Part shown: piece after piece, positions 53,316 to 62,511 of the stretch | Layout of the letters: each line of letters starts with the position of its first letter | How positions within the stretch are numbered: the stretch's first letter is position 1 | Assembly (NCBI RefSeq): GCF_002797445.1 | Contig: NZ_PGEP01000001.1 | Span: 3,286,501 to 3,350,500 of the forward strand | Direction of reading: 5' to 3' | Length of the DNA: 64,000 bases | Source of the DNA: Acidovorax sp. 69 | GTDB taxonomy: Bacteria > Pseudomonadota > Gammaproteobacteria > Burkholderiales > Burkholderiaceae_C | Translations under genes and position numbers: made by a program | Notes under the pieces: model-generated | Databases searched by the model: none | What the model saw: the letters and a program-made list of their open reading frames with translations, nothing else | Told to the model about the DNA's origin: nothing

Positions 53316-54224
53316 ATGCCGCTGGCCTCTTCTCCTATCGGTGTGTTTGACAGCGGTGTCGGTGGCCTGAGCGTGCTGCGCGCGCTGCTCGTCGCCATGC
53401 CCAACGAACGCTTCGTTTACCTGGCCGACAGCGCCAACGCGCCGTATGGCGAGCGCGGCGATGCTTTTGTGGCCACCCGTACCCACGCCATCACCCAGTA
53501 CCTGTGCGAGCAGCACCATATCAAGGCGCTGGTGGTGGCCTGCAATACTGCCACGGCAGCTGCTATCCATGAGGTGCGCAGCAGCCACCCCGAACTGCCC
53601 CTGGTTGGCTTGGAGCCCGCGATCAAGCCCGCCTTGGCGGTGACAAAAACAGGGCACGTGGGCGTGATCGGAACTCGGGGCACGCTCACCAGCACCAAAT
53701 TCGGCAAGCTGATGACATCCTTGGCCGACCAGGCCCACTTTGTGGTGCAGCCCTGCGACGGCCTGGCCCATGCCATCGAACGCAGCGTGGCACAGCCCGA
53801 GCCGCGCCCCGGCAATTCACTTAGCGCGACCGAGACAGGGGCACTGTGCGAACGCTATATCCATGCCATGGGCGAATTCGGCACAGCACACGGTCAGATG
53901 GACACGCTGGTGCTGGGGTGCACCCACTACATCTTCGTCGCCCACGAACTGAGGGCCCTTGTAGGACCGGACGTGCGGCTCATTGAAACCGGGGAGCCCG
54001 TAGCCCGACAGACCAAACGATTGCTGGAAGCAGCGGGTTTTCTCAACCAGAGCCCCCCCAAAAAGCACCACGGCGAGGCCCCGTCTGCTGCAAACCAGAC
54101 GGCGCCCGAATCAGCCCCTTCCATCCGGCTGTTGACGACCGGCCCGGTGGCGATGCTGGAGGCTGCCGCACAACGGTGGCTGAATCTGCCGGCCAATTGC
54201 TGCGAAACCGTGTCGGTGCCCTGA
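53316..54224 (+). CDS. murI: Glutamate racemase
   Basis: Makes D-glutamate for peptidoglycan. The 302-residue product has the two catalytic cysteines, C76 in VVACNTATAAA and C202 in VLGCTHYIF, plus GVFDSGVGGLSVLRAL and LADSANAPYGERG near the N-terminus. The ATG is at 53316; a GTG four codons earlier is possible. A 15-residue Pro/Lys/Ala stretch near residue 250 (SPPKKHHGEAPSAANQ) is an insertion compared with shorter MurI enzymes. Confidence 0.93.
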   Translation: MPLASSPIGVFDSGVGGLSVLRALLVAMPNERFVYLADSANAPYGERGDAFVATRTHAITQYLCEQHHIKALVVACNTATAAAIHEVRSSHPELPLVGLEPAIKPALAVTKTGHVGVIGTRGTLTSTKFGKLMTSLADQAHFVVQPCDGLAHAIERSVAQPEPRPGNSLSATETGALCERYIHAMGEFGTAHGQMDTLVLGCTHYIFVAHELRALVGPDVRLIETGEPVARQTKRLLEAAGFLNQSPPKKHHGEAPSAANQTAPESAPSIRLLTTGPVAMLEAAAQRWLNLPANCCETVSVP

Positions 54225-54231
54225 ATTTCAT

Positions 54232-54290
54232 TCAAAAGCTACCGCCGCGCTTCATCCATCTACCTCAATAGCTATCTCATCAATAGCAAA
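54232..54290. repeat. Dispersed palindromic repeat, copy 7 (degenerate)
   Basis: TTCAAAAGCTACCGCCGCGCTT and TCAATAGCTATC resemble the arms, but the second GCGC block is lost. It follows the murI stop codon. Confidence 0.5.
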
Positions 54291-54313
54291 TAAGCAGGTG
54301 AACCGTGCGCCCC

Positions 54314-54838
54314 TCATGCAGGGGCGGTGCCCCACAGCCGCTGCCCCGTATGGTCCACATGCGTGAGATACAGCCGCAAATCGAACTCGTACTGGTGGTA
54401 CTCCGGCTCCATGTGCGTACACAGCTGGTAGAAGGTCTTGTCGTGGTCTTTCTCGCGCAGGTGAGCCAGTTCGTGGACCACGATCATGCGCAGAAACTCA
54501 TCCGGCGCCTGCTTGAACATCGACGCGATGCGAATCTCATGCTTGGCAGCCAATCTGCTGCCTTGCACACGCGAGACCGACGTGTGCAACCCCAAGGCGT
54601 GCCGCACCACATGGATCTTGTTGTCGAAAAGAACTTTGTTGACCGTGCCTGCATTCCGTAGGTAACGCGCCTTGAGCTCCTGTGCGTAGTCGTACAGCGC
54701 CTTGTCACTGCGCACAGCATGGGCCTGAGGGTACTTGCGCTGCAGCACCGCCCCCAATTGTCCTTGCACCAGCAGATCGCGCGCCTGGTCTTGCAAGGAT
54801 GCTGGATAGGAACGCAGGTACGTGAGATCGGATGTCAT
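54314..54838 (-). CDS. YgjP-like zinc metallopeptidase (DUF45/SprT-like)
   Basis: A 174-residue protein. The zinc motif VVHELAHLREKDHDKTFYQLC (HExxH plus a downstream His) is the YgjP/DUF45 signature. KVLFDNKIHVVRHALGLHTSVSRVQGSRLAAKHEIRI precedes it, the conserved beta region. Family members are M48-like cytoplasmic proteins with unproven peptidase activity. The ATG at 54836-54838 is chosen; a GTG 17 codons earlier lacks support. It is convergent with murI. Confidence 0.8.
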   Translation of the reverse strand: MTSDLTYLRSYPASLQDQARDLLVQGQLGAVLQRKYPQAHAVRSDKALYDYAQELKARYLRNAGTVNKVLFDNKIHVVRHALGLHTSVSRVQGSRLAAKHEIRIASMFKQAPDEFLRMIVVHELAHLREKDHDKTFYQLCTHMEPEYHQYEFDLRLYLTHVDHTGQRLWGTAPA

Positions 54839-54937
54839 GGGCGTGACGAATTGCTTGCGGGGAATCACAGAACTGCGCAGGAGGCCCACCGAGCCAGGGC
54901 ACTCGGTCCTGGGCGGAACAACAGGCTGCCGTGATGC

Positions 54938-55639
54938 CTATGGGAGCGCGCCAGTGACAGCAACAACAGCTACTCCGGCAATACGGAGGCCGAAGGCCGT
55001 CATCTCATCAATGAAGGTGCCGTGGGCGACGGCCACCGCCCCCCCATGGCCGCTCCCGGAGCCACCGGGGCCACGCGGGGGCTTGCCGATCTCCAGTGAA
55101 TTCACCAAAGCGTCAAAGCGCAGGCCGAACAGCTTGTCTATCTCCGCGACCACACCACCCAGCTCGGCACCATCAAAGTGGCGCTCCATCATGTTCACGA
55201 CATCCTGCACCAGCAAATCACGCTGCACTTGCATGATGGCGGCCGGGGTGGGGCCCACGAACAGCATGACAAAGTCGTCGCGCGACTCCGCACCCTGATC
55301 TTCTTCTTCCTCATCAAAGTCAGCGTCATAGAAGGTGACTTCAATGGCGGCACCCAGCTCAGCCAACTCGTTGAGGCTCATGCACATCTCATCGAGCGAC
55401 TGCCGGAAATCCTCATCACCCCGCACTGTCCAGCACATCTGCAGCAAGTGCTCCTGCGCGTCAAATTTGATACCGGGCTCTTCCTCGTAGGCACTGGCGG
55501 CGCCATCGGCCAGCGAACGGGCTCCAGCGTACTTCCACAGGGGTTTGAGCGCGTCCTGAAGCTGGTCGAAGCTCGCATCGGAGCGCAGCTGGACCTGTCC
55601 GTGAACGTGGATTTCGAAGGGAGCGTTGTAACTTGACAT
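54938..55639 (-). CDS. Conserved hypothetical protein of Burkholderiales (DUF6806-like)
   Basis: A 233-residue protein that begins MSSYNAPFEIHVHGQVQLRSDASFDQLQDALKPLWKYAGA. It has an acidic middle (DADFDEEEEDQGAESRDD), a globular part with FVMLFVGPTPAAIMQVQRDLLVQDVVNMMERHF and a Gly-rich hydrophobic end (GSGSGHGGAVAVAHG, then LRIAGVAVVAVTGAL). I recognise it only as a conserved family of unknown function. It follows the tRNA-Leu gene on the same strand, only 14 bp after its CCA end. Confidence 0.6.
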   Translation of the reverse strand: MSSYNAPFEIHVHGQVQLRSDASFDQLQDALKPLWKYAGARSLADGAASAYEEEPGIKFDAQEHLLQMCWTVRGDEDFRQSLDEMCMSLNELAELGAAIEVTFYDADFDEEEEDQGAESRDDFVMLFVGPTPAAIMQVQRDLLVQDVVNMMERHFDGAELGGVVAEIDKLFGLRFDALVNSLEIGKPPRGPGGSGSGHGGAVAVAHGTFIDEMTAFGLRIAGVAVVAVTGALP

Positions 55640-55652
55640 GATTGAATCGTAG

Positions 55653-55745
55653 TGGTGCCCCGAGCCGGGGTCGAACCGGCACGCCCCTTTTCAGGAAAGC
55701 GGCGGATTTTAAGTCCGCAGTGTCTACCAATTTCACCATCGGGGC
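55653..55745 (-). tRNA. tRNA-Leu (anticodon UAA)
   Basis: The minus strand folds as a class II tRNA of 93 nt: acceptor GCCCCGA/TCGGGGC, D arm with TTGGTAGACA, anticodon loop CTTAAAA (UAA), a long variable arm, T arm GCCGGTTCGACCCCGGC and an encoded CCA. Confidence 0.95.
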
Positions 55746-55865
55746 GCCGGCTGCTGAGCGCACACCTGCGTTGCAGCGTAACCCGGGCAGCGCATGCGCG
55801 CAATGCCCTGTCGCATCTCTGGTCACAGGCCGCAGTTTGGAAATCTGCGCACTCTGCACCGCCAA

Positions 55866-55890
55866 GAAAAAAGGGAAGCCGAAGCTTCCC
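55866..55890 (-). terminator. Terminator after tRNA-Gly copy 1
   Basis: On the minus strand GGGAAGCTTCGGCTTCCC forms a stem with a TTCG-type loop and is followed by TTTTTTCTT. Confidence 0.85.
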
Positions 55891-55899
55891 TTACAAATA

Positions 55900-55975
55900 T
55901 GGAGCGGGAAAAGAGTCTCGAACTCTCGACCTCAACCTTGGCAAGGTTGCGCTCTACCAACTGAGCTATTCCCGC
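55900..55975 (-). tRNA. tRNA-Gly (anticodon GCC), copy 1
   Basis: 76 nt on the minus strand: acceptor GCGGGAA/TTCCCGC, D arm AGCTCAGTTGGTAGAGC, anticodon loop TTGCCAA (GCC), T arm GAGAGTTCGAGACTCTT and encoded CCA. Identical to copy 2 at 56291-56366. Confidence 0.96.
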
Positions 55976-56158
55976 ATTTTGCGCTTCGCTCGATTTACAT
56001 CAACACAAAGCAGCAAGCCTCAAATTATATCGCTATTTTTTGGCACTATTCGATTGCAGCCCAAAAAATTTAACCAATCACTATCTACCCATCCATCTAC
56101 GATCTCTGTCAAAGCACTGGCATCGACACCCTGTGACATCAACGGAACAAACCGTGTC

Positions 56159-56232
56159 TGGAGGCGCGGTCCGGAGTCGAACCGGACTAACCGGATTTGC
56201 AATCCGGGGCATAACCGCTTTGCTACCGCGCC
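56159..56232 (-). tRNA. tRNA-Cys (anticodon GCA)
   Basis: 74 nt on the minus strand: acceptor GGCGCGG/CCGCGCC, D arm GCAAAGCGGTTATGC, anticodon loop TTGCAAA (GCA), T arm GTCCGGTTCGACTCCGGAC and encoded CCA. Confidence 0.96.
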
Positions 56233-56253
56233 AGGAATCCACATTCCTTTGAC

Positions 56254-56284
56254 AAAAAAGGGAAGCAATTGCTTCCCTTTTTTT
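56254..56284. terminator. Hairpin between tRNA-Gly copy 2 and tRNA-Cys
   Basis: AAGGGAAGC and GCTTCCCTT pair around AATT, with A and T runs on the two sides. It could end the tRNA-Gly transcript on the minus strand. Confidence 0.75.
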
Positions 56285-56290
56285 GGAAAT

Positions 56291-56366
56291 TGGAGCGGGA
56301 AAAGAGTCTCGAACTCTCGACCTCAACCTTGGCAAGGTTGCGCTCTACCAACTGAGCTATTCCCGC
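56291..56366 (-). tRNA. tRNA-Gly (anticodon GCC), copy 2
   Basis: Identical in sequence to copy 1: GCGGGAA acceptor, TTGCCAA anticodon loop and encoded CCA. It is the first tRNA of the minus-strand group. Confidence 0.96.
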
Positions 56367-56412
56367 ATTTATCGAAGCCTTACATTCTACAACGTTTGCT
56401 GCGATGGAGTGA

Positions 56413-56442
56413 ATTGTAGCGCACTTTTTGGGGCTCCCCCAA
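56413..56442 (-). promoter_or_regulatory. Probable promoter of the tRNA group
   Basis: On the minus strand TTGGGG (56437-56442) and TACAAT (56413-56418) are spaced by 18 bases, 47 bp before the tRNA-Gly 5' end. Confidence 0.55.
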
Positions 56443-56452
56443 AAAAATTGCG

Positions 56453-58885
56453 TCAATGTTTCAAACCATCGGCAGCAGTTGATGAAACGGCCGCTTTTTC
56501 TGCCGGAGCAGCGGCCACCACTGCCACATCGTCGTCCGTCAGCGGCACAGGTTTGCTTTCCAGGGCCACCTCCAGCACCTTGTCGATCCAGCGCACGGGT
56601 ACGATTTCCAGGCCGCTCTTCACGTTGTCCGGTATCTCGGCGAGATCCTTGACGTTTTCTTCTGGAATCAGCACGGTCTTGATGCCACCGCGCAAGGCCG
56701 CCAGCAGCTTCTCCTTGAGTCCGCCAATGGCCGTGACTTCGCCACGCAGCGTGATCTCACCCGTCATGGCCACATCGCCACGCACAGGGATGCCCGTAAG
56801 AGCCGAAACAAACGCCGTGGTCATCGCTGCACCAGCACTCGGACCATCCTTGGGCGTGGCACCGTCTGGTACGTGGATGTGGATGTCGCGCTTCTCGAAG
56901 GCTTCATCCTTGATTCCCAGCAAACGAGCGCGGCTGCGCACCACCGTGCGTGCAGCCTCCACTGACTCCTTCATCACGTCGCCCAGCGAGCCAGTGCGGG
57001 TGATCACGCCCTTGCCGGGCATGATGGCCGCCTCGATGGTCAGTAGATCTCCACCCACCTCGGTCCAAGCCAAGCCCACCACCTGCCCCACCTGATTTTG
57101 CAATTCAGCACGGCCATAGGTGTATTTGCGCACGCCCAGGAAGTCCGGCAGGTTGTCGGCGGTCACAATCACCTGCGGCTCCAGCTTTTTCAGCTGCAGG
57201 CCCTTGACCACCTTGCGGCAGATCTTGGACAGCTCCCGCTCCAGCGAACGCACGCCGGCTTCGCGGGTGTAATAGCGCACCATGTCGCGCACGGCGGGCT
57301 CGGTGATCAGCAGCTCTTCGTCCTTCACGCCATTGTTCTTGAGCTGCTTGGGCAGCAGGTATTTCATGGCGATGCTGGTCTTCTCGTCCTCGGTGTAACC
57401 CGACAGACGAATCACTTCCATGCGGTCCAGCAGCGCAGGGGGAATGTTCATCGAATTCGACGTGGCGACAAACATCACATCGGAGAGGTCGAAGTCCACC
57501 TCGACATAGTGGTCGCCAAAAGTGTGGTTCTGCTCGGGGTCCAGCACCTCCAGGAGCGCGCTCGACGGGTCGCCACGGAAGTCGGTCCCCAGCTTGTCGA
57601 TCTCGTCCAGCAGGAACAGCGGATTGCGCGTGCCTACCTTCGAGAGGCTCTGTAGCACCTTGCCCGGCAATGCACCGATGTATGTGCGACGGTGCCCGCG
57701 GATCTCGGCCTCGTCGCGCATGCCACCCAGGGCCATGCGCACGTACTTGCGGCCGGTCGCCTTGGCGATCGACTGACCCAGCGAGGTTTTGCCCACGCCA
57801 GGAGGTCCTACCAGGCACAGGATGGGCGCCTTGACCTTGTCTACGCGCTGTTGCACCGCAAGGTACTCAAGAATGCGGTCCTTGACCTTGTCCAGGCCAA
57901 AGTGGTCCTCGTTGAGCACGCCTTCGGCATTGACAAGGTCATGCTTGATCTTGGTCTTTTTGCTCCAGGGCAGATTCGTGAGGACATCGATGTAGGTGCG
58001 CACCACGGTGGCCTCTGCCGACATCGGCGACATCAGCTTGAGCTTCTTGAGCTCAGCGTCTGCCTTTTTGCGGGCCTCGGCGGACATTTTCGCGAGCTTG
58101 ATCTTTTTCTCGATCTCTTCGATGTCGGCGCCTTCATCACCCTCGCCCAATTCCTTCTGGATCGCCTTGACCTGCTCATTCAGATAGAAGTCGCGCTGGT
58201 TCTTTTCCATCTGACGCTTAACGCGACCACGGATTTTCTTATCGACATTCAGGATATCGACTTCCCGGTCGAGTTGCTCAAACAGGTTTTCGAGGCGGGC
58301 TTTTACATCCGACAAATCCAGCACGACCTGCTTATTCTCCAGCTTGAGCGGCAGGTGGGCCGCGATGGTGTCGGCCAGACGGCCAGGATCGTCGATGCTG
58401 GAAATCGAGGTGAGGATCTCTGGCGGGATCTTCTTGTTGAGTTTGACGTACTGGTCAAACTGCTGCATCACCGCACGCCGCAGGGCCTCGATCTCGCTGG
58501 GCTTGTTGGCTTCTGGCACAGCTTCGACTGGCGTCACGGTGGCCATGAAATGGGTCTCCGTGTCATCGATGGAAGACACCAGAGCGCGCTGCTGGCCCTC
58601 GACCAACACCTTCACCGTGCCGTCGGGCAGCTTGAGCATCTGCAGGATCGTGGAGACGCACCCGACGTCGAACATGTCCGACACCGACGGTTCATCTTTG
58701 GCGGCAGCTTTCTGGGCGACCAGCATGATGCGGCGGTCGGCCTCCATAGCCATCTCAAGGGCCTTGATGCTCTTGGGACGACCCACGAAAAGCGGGATGA
58801 CCATGTGAGGAAACACGACGACGTCGCGCAACGGCAACAGCGGCAGGTCAATGGGGGTGGCTGGCAGGGGGGTATGTCCGGACAT
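56453..58885 (-). CDS. lon: ATP-dependent protease Lon
   Basis: Lon degrades misfolded and regulatory proteins in the cytoplasm. The 810-residue protein has the N-terminal substrate domain (LPLLPLRDVVVFPHMVIPLFVGR), a helical region, the AAA+ domain with Walker A GPPGVGKTSLGQS, FLLDEIDKLGTDFRGDP Walker B, and the Ser-Lys protease domain with PKDGPSAGAAM. The final 30 residues are Ala-rich and variable. The ATG is at 58883-58885 with TGAGGA upstream. A heat-shock-type promoter is visible in the leader. It is the last gene of the tig-clpP-clpX-lon group. Confidence 0.97.
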   Translation of the reverse strand: MSGHTPLPATPIDLPLLPLRDVVVFPHMVIPLFVGRPKSIKALEMAMEADRRIMLVAQKAAAKDEPSVSDMFDVGCVSTILQMLKLPDGTVKVLVEGQQRALVSSIDDTETHFMATVTPVEAVPEANKPSEIEALRRAVMQQFDQYVKLNKKIPPEILTSISSIDDPGRLADTIAAHLPLKLENKQVVLDLSDVKARLENLFEQLDREVDILNVDKKIRGRVKRQMEKNQRDFYLNEQVKAIQKELGEGDEGADIEEIEKKIKLAKMSAEARKKADAELKKLKLMSPMSAEATVVRTYIDVLTNLPWSKKTKIKHDLVNAEGVLNEDHFGLDKVKDRILEYLAVQQRVDKVKAPILCLVGPPGVGKTSLGQSIAKATGRKYVRMALGGMRDEAEIRGHRRTYIGALPGKVLQSLSKVGTRNPLFLLDEIDKLGTDFRGDPSSALLEVLDPEQNHTFGDHYVEVDFDLSDVMFVATSNSMNIPPALLDRMEVIRLSGYTEDEKTSIAMKYLLPKQLKNNGVKDEELLITEPAVRDMVRYYTREAGVRSLERELSKICRKVVKGLQLKKLEPQVIVTADNLPDFLGVRKYTYGRAELQNQVGQVVGLAWTEVGGDLLTIEAAIMPGKGVITRTGSLGDVMKESVEAARTVVRSRARLLGIKDEAFEKRDIHIHVPDGATPKDGPSAGAAMTTAFVSALTGIPVRGDVAMTGEITLRGEVTAIGGLKEKLLAALRGGIKTVLIPEENVKDLAEIPDNVKSGLEIVPVRWIDKVLEVALESKPVPLTDDDVAVVAAAPAEKAAVSSTAADGLKH

Positions 58886-58909
58886 GGAAATCCTCAAAGT
58901 ACTCTGTGG

Positions 58910-58937
58910 AAGTGGGTCCACATGTGGGGATTTTCAA
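58910..58937 (-). promoter_or_regulatory. Possible sigma-32 (heat shock) promoter of lon
   Basis: TTGAAA (58932-58937, minus) and CCCACTT (58910-58916) resemble the sigma-32 elements CTTGAAA and CCCCATNT with a 15-bp spacer. The start would be about 18 nt before the lon ATG. Confidence 0.45.
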
Positions 58938-58970
58938 CCCTTGCGCGCAGCCGTACTGCTGCAAGGGTTG
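58935..58970. repeat. Inverted repeat between clpX and lon
   Basis: CAACCCTTGC and GCAAGGGTTG are perfect 10-bp arms around 16 nt. No T-run follows on the minus strand, so it is more likely a regulatory or mRNA-end structure than a terminator. Confidence 0.5.
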
Positions 58971-59011
58971 ATGGTTCAATGGGCGGCATCAAGGCGCCCG
59001 CCCCGGGCATT

Positions 59012-60277
59012 TCAGGCCTTCTTGGCCGCTTCGCGGTAAACGAGCAGCGGTGGCTTGTTTTCTTCGATGGTGGACTCGTCCACCACTACCTTTTCAACGT
59101 TGCTGGTGTTGGGCAAATCAAACATGGTGCCGATCAGCGATTGCTCCAGGATGGAACGCAGGCCACGGGCGCCTGTCTTGCGAGCCAACGCCTTGCGGGC
59201 AATGGCCTTCAAGGCCGCCGGACGGATTTCCAGGTCCACACCTTCCATGGCCAAGAGCTTGCTGTACTGCTTGACCAGCGCATTCTTGGGTTCTGTCAGG
59301 ATTTCAACCAAGGCGTCCTCGCTCAATTCAGCCAGCGCTGTCACCACGGGCATGCGGCCCACCAGCTCGGGAATCAGGCCGAATTTGATCAGGTCTTCGG
59401 GCTCAATCTCGGTGAATACCTCGGTCAGCGAACGCTGTTTCTTGCTCTTGACCGATGCACCAAAGCCAATACCCGATGCCTCGGTTCGGTTCTCAATGAC
59501 CTTCTCCAACCCGGCGAAGGCACCGCCACAGATGAACAGGATGTTGGTCGTGTCGATCTGCAGGAAGTCCTGGTTCGGATGCTTGCGCCCCCCCTGAGGT
59601 GGCACGCTGGCCATGGTGCCTTCGATCAGCTTGAGCAACGCTTGCTGCACGCCTTCACCCGACACGTCGCGCGTGATGCTGGGGTTGTCAGACTTGCGCG
59701 AGATTTTGTCGATCTCGTCGATATAGACGATGCCGCGCTGGGCGCGCTCGACCTCATAGTTGCAACTTTGCAGAAGCTTCTGGACGATGTTTTCCACGTC
59801 CTCACCGACGTAGCCGGCTTCGGTCAGCGTGGTGGCATCGGCCATCACAAAGGGCACATCCAGCATGCGGGCCAAAGTCTGGGCCAGCAGGGTCTTGCCC
59901 GAACCCGTGGGGCCGATCAGCAAGATATTGCTCTTGGACAGCTCTACGTCGTCCTTGTGGGCCTTGTCCTTGTGGCGCAGACGCTTGTAGTGGTTGTACA
60001 CCGCCACTGCCAGCGTGCGCTTGGCCACGTCCTGGCCAATCACATAGTTGTCGAGGTTGGTCTTGATCTCCACCGGGGTGGGCAGGTCGCTGCGGCCTTC
60101 ACGCGCCAGATCACCAGCGGGAAGTTCATCGCGAATGATCTCGTTGCACAGGTCAATGCACTCGTCGCAGATAAAGACCGACGGACCGGCGATCAGCTTC
60201 TTCACTTCATGCTGGCTTTTGCCGCAAAAAGAGCAGTAAAGGGTTTTTTCGCTGGAAGAGCCTTTTTTCTCGGCCAT
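59012..60277 (-). CDS. clpX: ATP-dependent Clp protease ATP-binding subunit ClpX
   Basis: ClpX unfolds proteins and feeds them to ClpP. The 421-residue product begins [29 protein letters not shown] and has the four-cysteine zinc domain ending [10 protein letters not shown]. The AAA+ core has Walker [13 protein letters not shown], Walker [11 protein letters not shown] and sensor segments, with [12 protein letters not shown] and the IGFG loop (GIGFGA) that contacts ClpP. The ATG is at 60275-60277. A terminator-like hairpin separates it from clpP. Confidence 0.97.
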   Translation of the reverse strand: MAEKKGSSSEKTLYCSFCGKSQHEVKKLIAGPSVFICDECIDLCNEIIRDELPAGDLAREGRSDLPTPVEIKTNLDNYVIGQDVAKRTLAVAVYNHYKRLRHKDKAHKDDVELSKSNILLIGPTGSGKTLLAQTLARMLDVPFVMADATTLTEAGYVGEDVENIVQKLLQSCNYEVERAQRGIVYIDEIDKISRKSDNPSITRDVSGEGVQQALLKLIEGTMASVPPQGGRKHPNQDFLQIDTTNILFICGGAFAGLEKVIENRTEASGIGFGASVKSKKQRSLTEVFTEIEPEDLIKFGLIPELVGRMPVVTALAELSEDALVEILTEPKNALVKQYSKLLAMEGVDLEIRPAALKAIARKALARKTGARGLRSILEQSLIGTMFDLPNTSNVEKVVVDESTIEENKPPLLVYREAAKKA

Positions 60278-60323
60278 GGGGGCAATGCCTTGCTTGTTAC
60301 GGAAAGTTGTCGGGATGATAACC

Positions 60324-60361
60324 AAATAAAAAACGGCGTCTTCCACGCAGGAAAACGCCGC
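60324..60361 (-). terminator. Terminator between clpP and clpX
   Basis: On the minus strand GCGGCGTTTTCC pairs with GGAAGACGCCG and is followed by TTTTTTATTT. It may lower clpX relative to clpP. Confidence 0.75.
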
Positions 60362-60379
60362 TGTGTGCGCTTTTGGCTA

Positions 60380-60988
60380 TCAGGCGCGCTTGCTGATCAC
60401 CTGATCGACCAAACCATATTCCTTGGCTTCGTCGGCCGACAGGAAATAGTCGCGTTCGGTGTCGCGCTGGATCTTCTCCAGCGACTGACCCGTGCGCTCG
60501 GCCAGGATGTTGTTGAGCTGCTCGCGGGTCTTGAGTATCTCGCGGGCATGGATCTCAATCTCGGTCGCCTGGCCCTGCATGCCACCCAAAGGCTGATGGA
60601 TCATGACTTTGGAATTGGGCAGCGCAAAACGCTTGCCCTTGGCACCGGCCGCCAAAAGGAAGGCCCCCATGCTGGCAGCCATGCCAGTGCACAGGGTCGA
60701 CACATCAGGTTTGATGAAGTTCATGGTGTCAAAGATCGCCATGCCAGCACTGACGGAGCCGCCTGGGGAGTTGATATAGAACGAAATGTCCTTATCGGGG
60801 TTTTCGCTCTCCAGGAACAGCAGCTGCGCCACCACGAGATTGGCGGTCTGGTCATTGACCGGACCGACCAGAAAAATCACGCGCTCCTTGAGCAGGCGCG
60901 AGTAAATATCGTAGGACCGCTCGCCACGGCCCGACTGCTCGATGACCATGGGGACCATGCCCAGGCCTTGTGTTTCCAATGCGCTCAT
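60380..60988 (-). CDS. clpP: ATP-dependent Clp protease proteolytic subunit ClpP
   Basis: The 202-residue serine protease has the catalytic Ser in [12 protein letters not shown], the His in VMIHQPLGG and the Asp in the [18 protein letters not shown] region. [21 protein letters not shown] forms the oxyanion strand. The start is the ATG at 60986-60988 preceded by TGGAGA; a TTG five codons earlier is rejected. It forms a double heptamer with ClpX caps. Confidence 0.97.
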   Translation of the reverse strand: MSALETQGLGMVPMVIEQSGRGERSYDIYSRLLKERVIFLVGPVNDQTANLVVAQLLFLESENPDKDISFYINSPGGSVSAGMAIFDTMNFIKPDVSTLCTGMAASMGAFLLAAGAKGKRFALPNSKVMIHQPLGGMQGQATEIEIHAREILKTREQLNNILAERTGQSLEKIQRDTERDYFLSADEAKEYGLVDQVISKRA

Positions 60989-61029
60989 GTTTTCTCCAGT
61001 CAAGCAGGTACTGTACCCAGAAATGAATT

Positions 61030-61057
61030 GGGGCTTGTGCTCGAAAGCACAAGCCCC
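61030..61057 (-). other. Strong stem-loop between tig and clpP
   Basis: GGGGCTTGTGCT and AGCACAAGCCCC form a perfect 12-bp stem with a TTCG loop on the minus strand. The following AATTCATTTC is only weakly T-rich, so termination is probably partial. Confidence 0.7.
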
Positions 61058-61119
61058 TGGTATGCACCGTCACTCACCAGGCAGCACGATACAACGGCCA
61101 CCCAGTGAGGCAAGGCCCC

Positions 61120-62436
61120 TCAACCCTGTTGTTGCGCCATCAGCTCGTCAAACGACACTGCCTTTTCGACTACCTTGGCTTTGCCGAGCACGAATTCGGT
61201 CACGTTGTTTTCAATCACAACGGCTTCGACTTCGGCCAGACGCTGGCGGTCACCGAAGTACCAGCGCACCACGTCTTCGGGCTTCTCGTAGCTGGCGGCC
61301 AGTTCGTCGATGTGTGCCTTGAGCTGCTCAGGCTTGGCCTGAAGCTCATTGGCACGCACCAGCTCGGCCAGCACCAGGCCCAGGCGCACGCGGCGCTCGG
61401 CTTGGGGACGGAACACGTCTTCAGGGATTTCTGCCTTGTCGGCGTCCTTGATGCCACGTTGCTTGAGCTCTGCACGGGCGCCTTCGAGCAGGCGGGCGAT
61501 TTCAGCCTGCACGCTGGAATTGGGCAGATCCAGCTCGGCCTTGGACACCAGGGCGTCCATCACGGCTTGCTTGTTGCGGGCCAGCAGGCGGAACTTGACT
61601 TCGCGCTCCAGGTTCTTCTTGATGTCAGCGCGCAGGCCATCCACGGAACCATCGGCAATGCCGAGCGACTTGGCCAGGGCATCGTTCACTTCAGGCAGGT
61701 GGGCTGCTTCGATCTTCTTGATCGTGACGAGGAAATCGGCTGTCTTGCCAGCCACATCCTTACCATGGTATTCAGCAGGGAATGCCAGAGGGAAGGTCTT
61801 GCTTTCGCCGGACTTCATGCCACGCACGGCATCTTCGAACTCCTTGAGCATCTGGCCTTCGCCGACCAGGAACTGAAAGTCTTCAGCCTTACCACCGTCA
61901 AAGGGTTCGCCGTCGATCTTGCCTTCAAAGTCCACGGTCACGCGATCACCGTCTTGCGCAGCAGCGTCAAGGGCGCGCTGGGCAAAGCTGCGACGCTGCT
62001 TGCGCAGAATGTCGATGGTCTTGTCGATGGCGGCATCGGTCACTTCGGCCGACAGCTTCTCGACTTCAGCGTCAGACAGATCAGCGATCTTGACTTCGGG
62101 GAACACTTCGAAGATGGCATCGAAGGTCACTTGGCCTTCGGGGGCGCCGTCCTTTTCGGTGATGCGGGGTTGACCAGCAACGCGCAGGTTGGCTTCGTTG
62201 GCGGCCACAGCAAAGGCTTCACCGACCTTGTCGTTGAGCACCTCGTACTGCACCGAGTAGCCATAGCGCTGGGCCACCACGTTCATGGGCACCTTGCCAG
62301 GACGGAAACCGTCCATCTTGACCGTGCGAGCCAGGCGCTTCAGGCGCGTGTCGACTTCGGACTGAATCAGGGTAACGGGCACGCTCAACGTGATCTTGCG
62401 TTCGAGCTTTTCAAGGGTTTCAACAGTAACGGCCAT
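61120..62436 (-). CDS. tig: Trigger factor
   Basis: Ribosome-bound chaperone and peptidyl-prolyl isomerase. The 438-residue protein has the N-terminal ribosome-binding domain, with [12 protein letters not shown] as its ribosome-contact signature. The FKBP-type domain contains [39 protein letters not shown]. The C-terminal helical arms follow. The ATG is at 62434-62436 with AAGAGGAATA upstream. It heads the tig-clpP-clpX-lon group. Just upstream lies the remains of a tRNA-Leu gene interrupted by an integrated element. Confidence 0.96.
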   Translation of the reverse strand: MAVTVETLEKLERKITLSVPVTLIQSEVDTRLKRLARTVKMDGFRPGKVPMNVVAQRYGYSVQYEVLNDKVGEAFAVAANEANLRVAGQPRITEKDGAPEGQVTFDAIFEVFPEVKIADLSDAEVEKLSAEVTDAAIDKTIDILRKQRRSFAQRALDAAAQDGDRVTVDFEGKIDGEPFDGGKAEDFQFLVGEGQMLKEFEDAVRGMKSGESKTFPLAFPAEYHGKDVAGKTADFLVTIKKIEAAHLPEVNDALAKSLGIADGSVDGLRADIKKNLEREVKFRLLARNKQAVMDALVSKAELDLPNSSVQAEIARLLEGARAELKQRGIKDADKAEIPEDVFRPQAERRVRLGLVLAELVRANELQAKPEQLKAHIDELAASYEKPEDVVRWYFGDRQRLAEVEAVVIENNVTEFVLGKAKVVEKAVSFDELMAQQQG

Positions 62437-62511
62437 GGCTATTCCTCTTATGAATGTGGATCGTGCTGGCTGCAGCGCAGCAGCGCCGTGTTCCGCAAAG
62501 TCTCACATGGG

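Noticed and set aside
58935..58970. Inverted repeat as an intrinsic terminator of clpX
   Set aside because: No T-run follows the stem on the minus strand.
57692..61108. A 1138-codon open frame on the plus strand across lon, clpX and clpP
   Set aside because: It lies opposite three certain genes, is rich in His, Gln and Arg, and has no family motif. Long antisense frames are expected in high-GC DNA.
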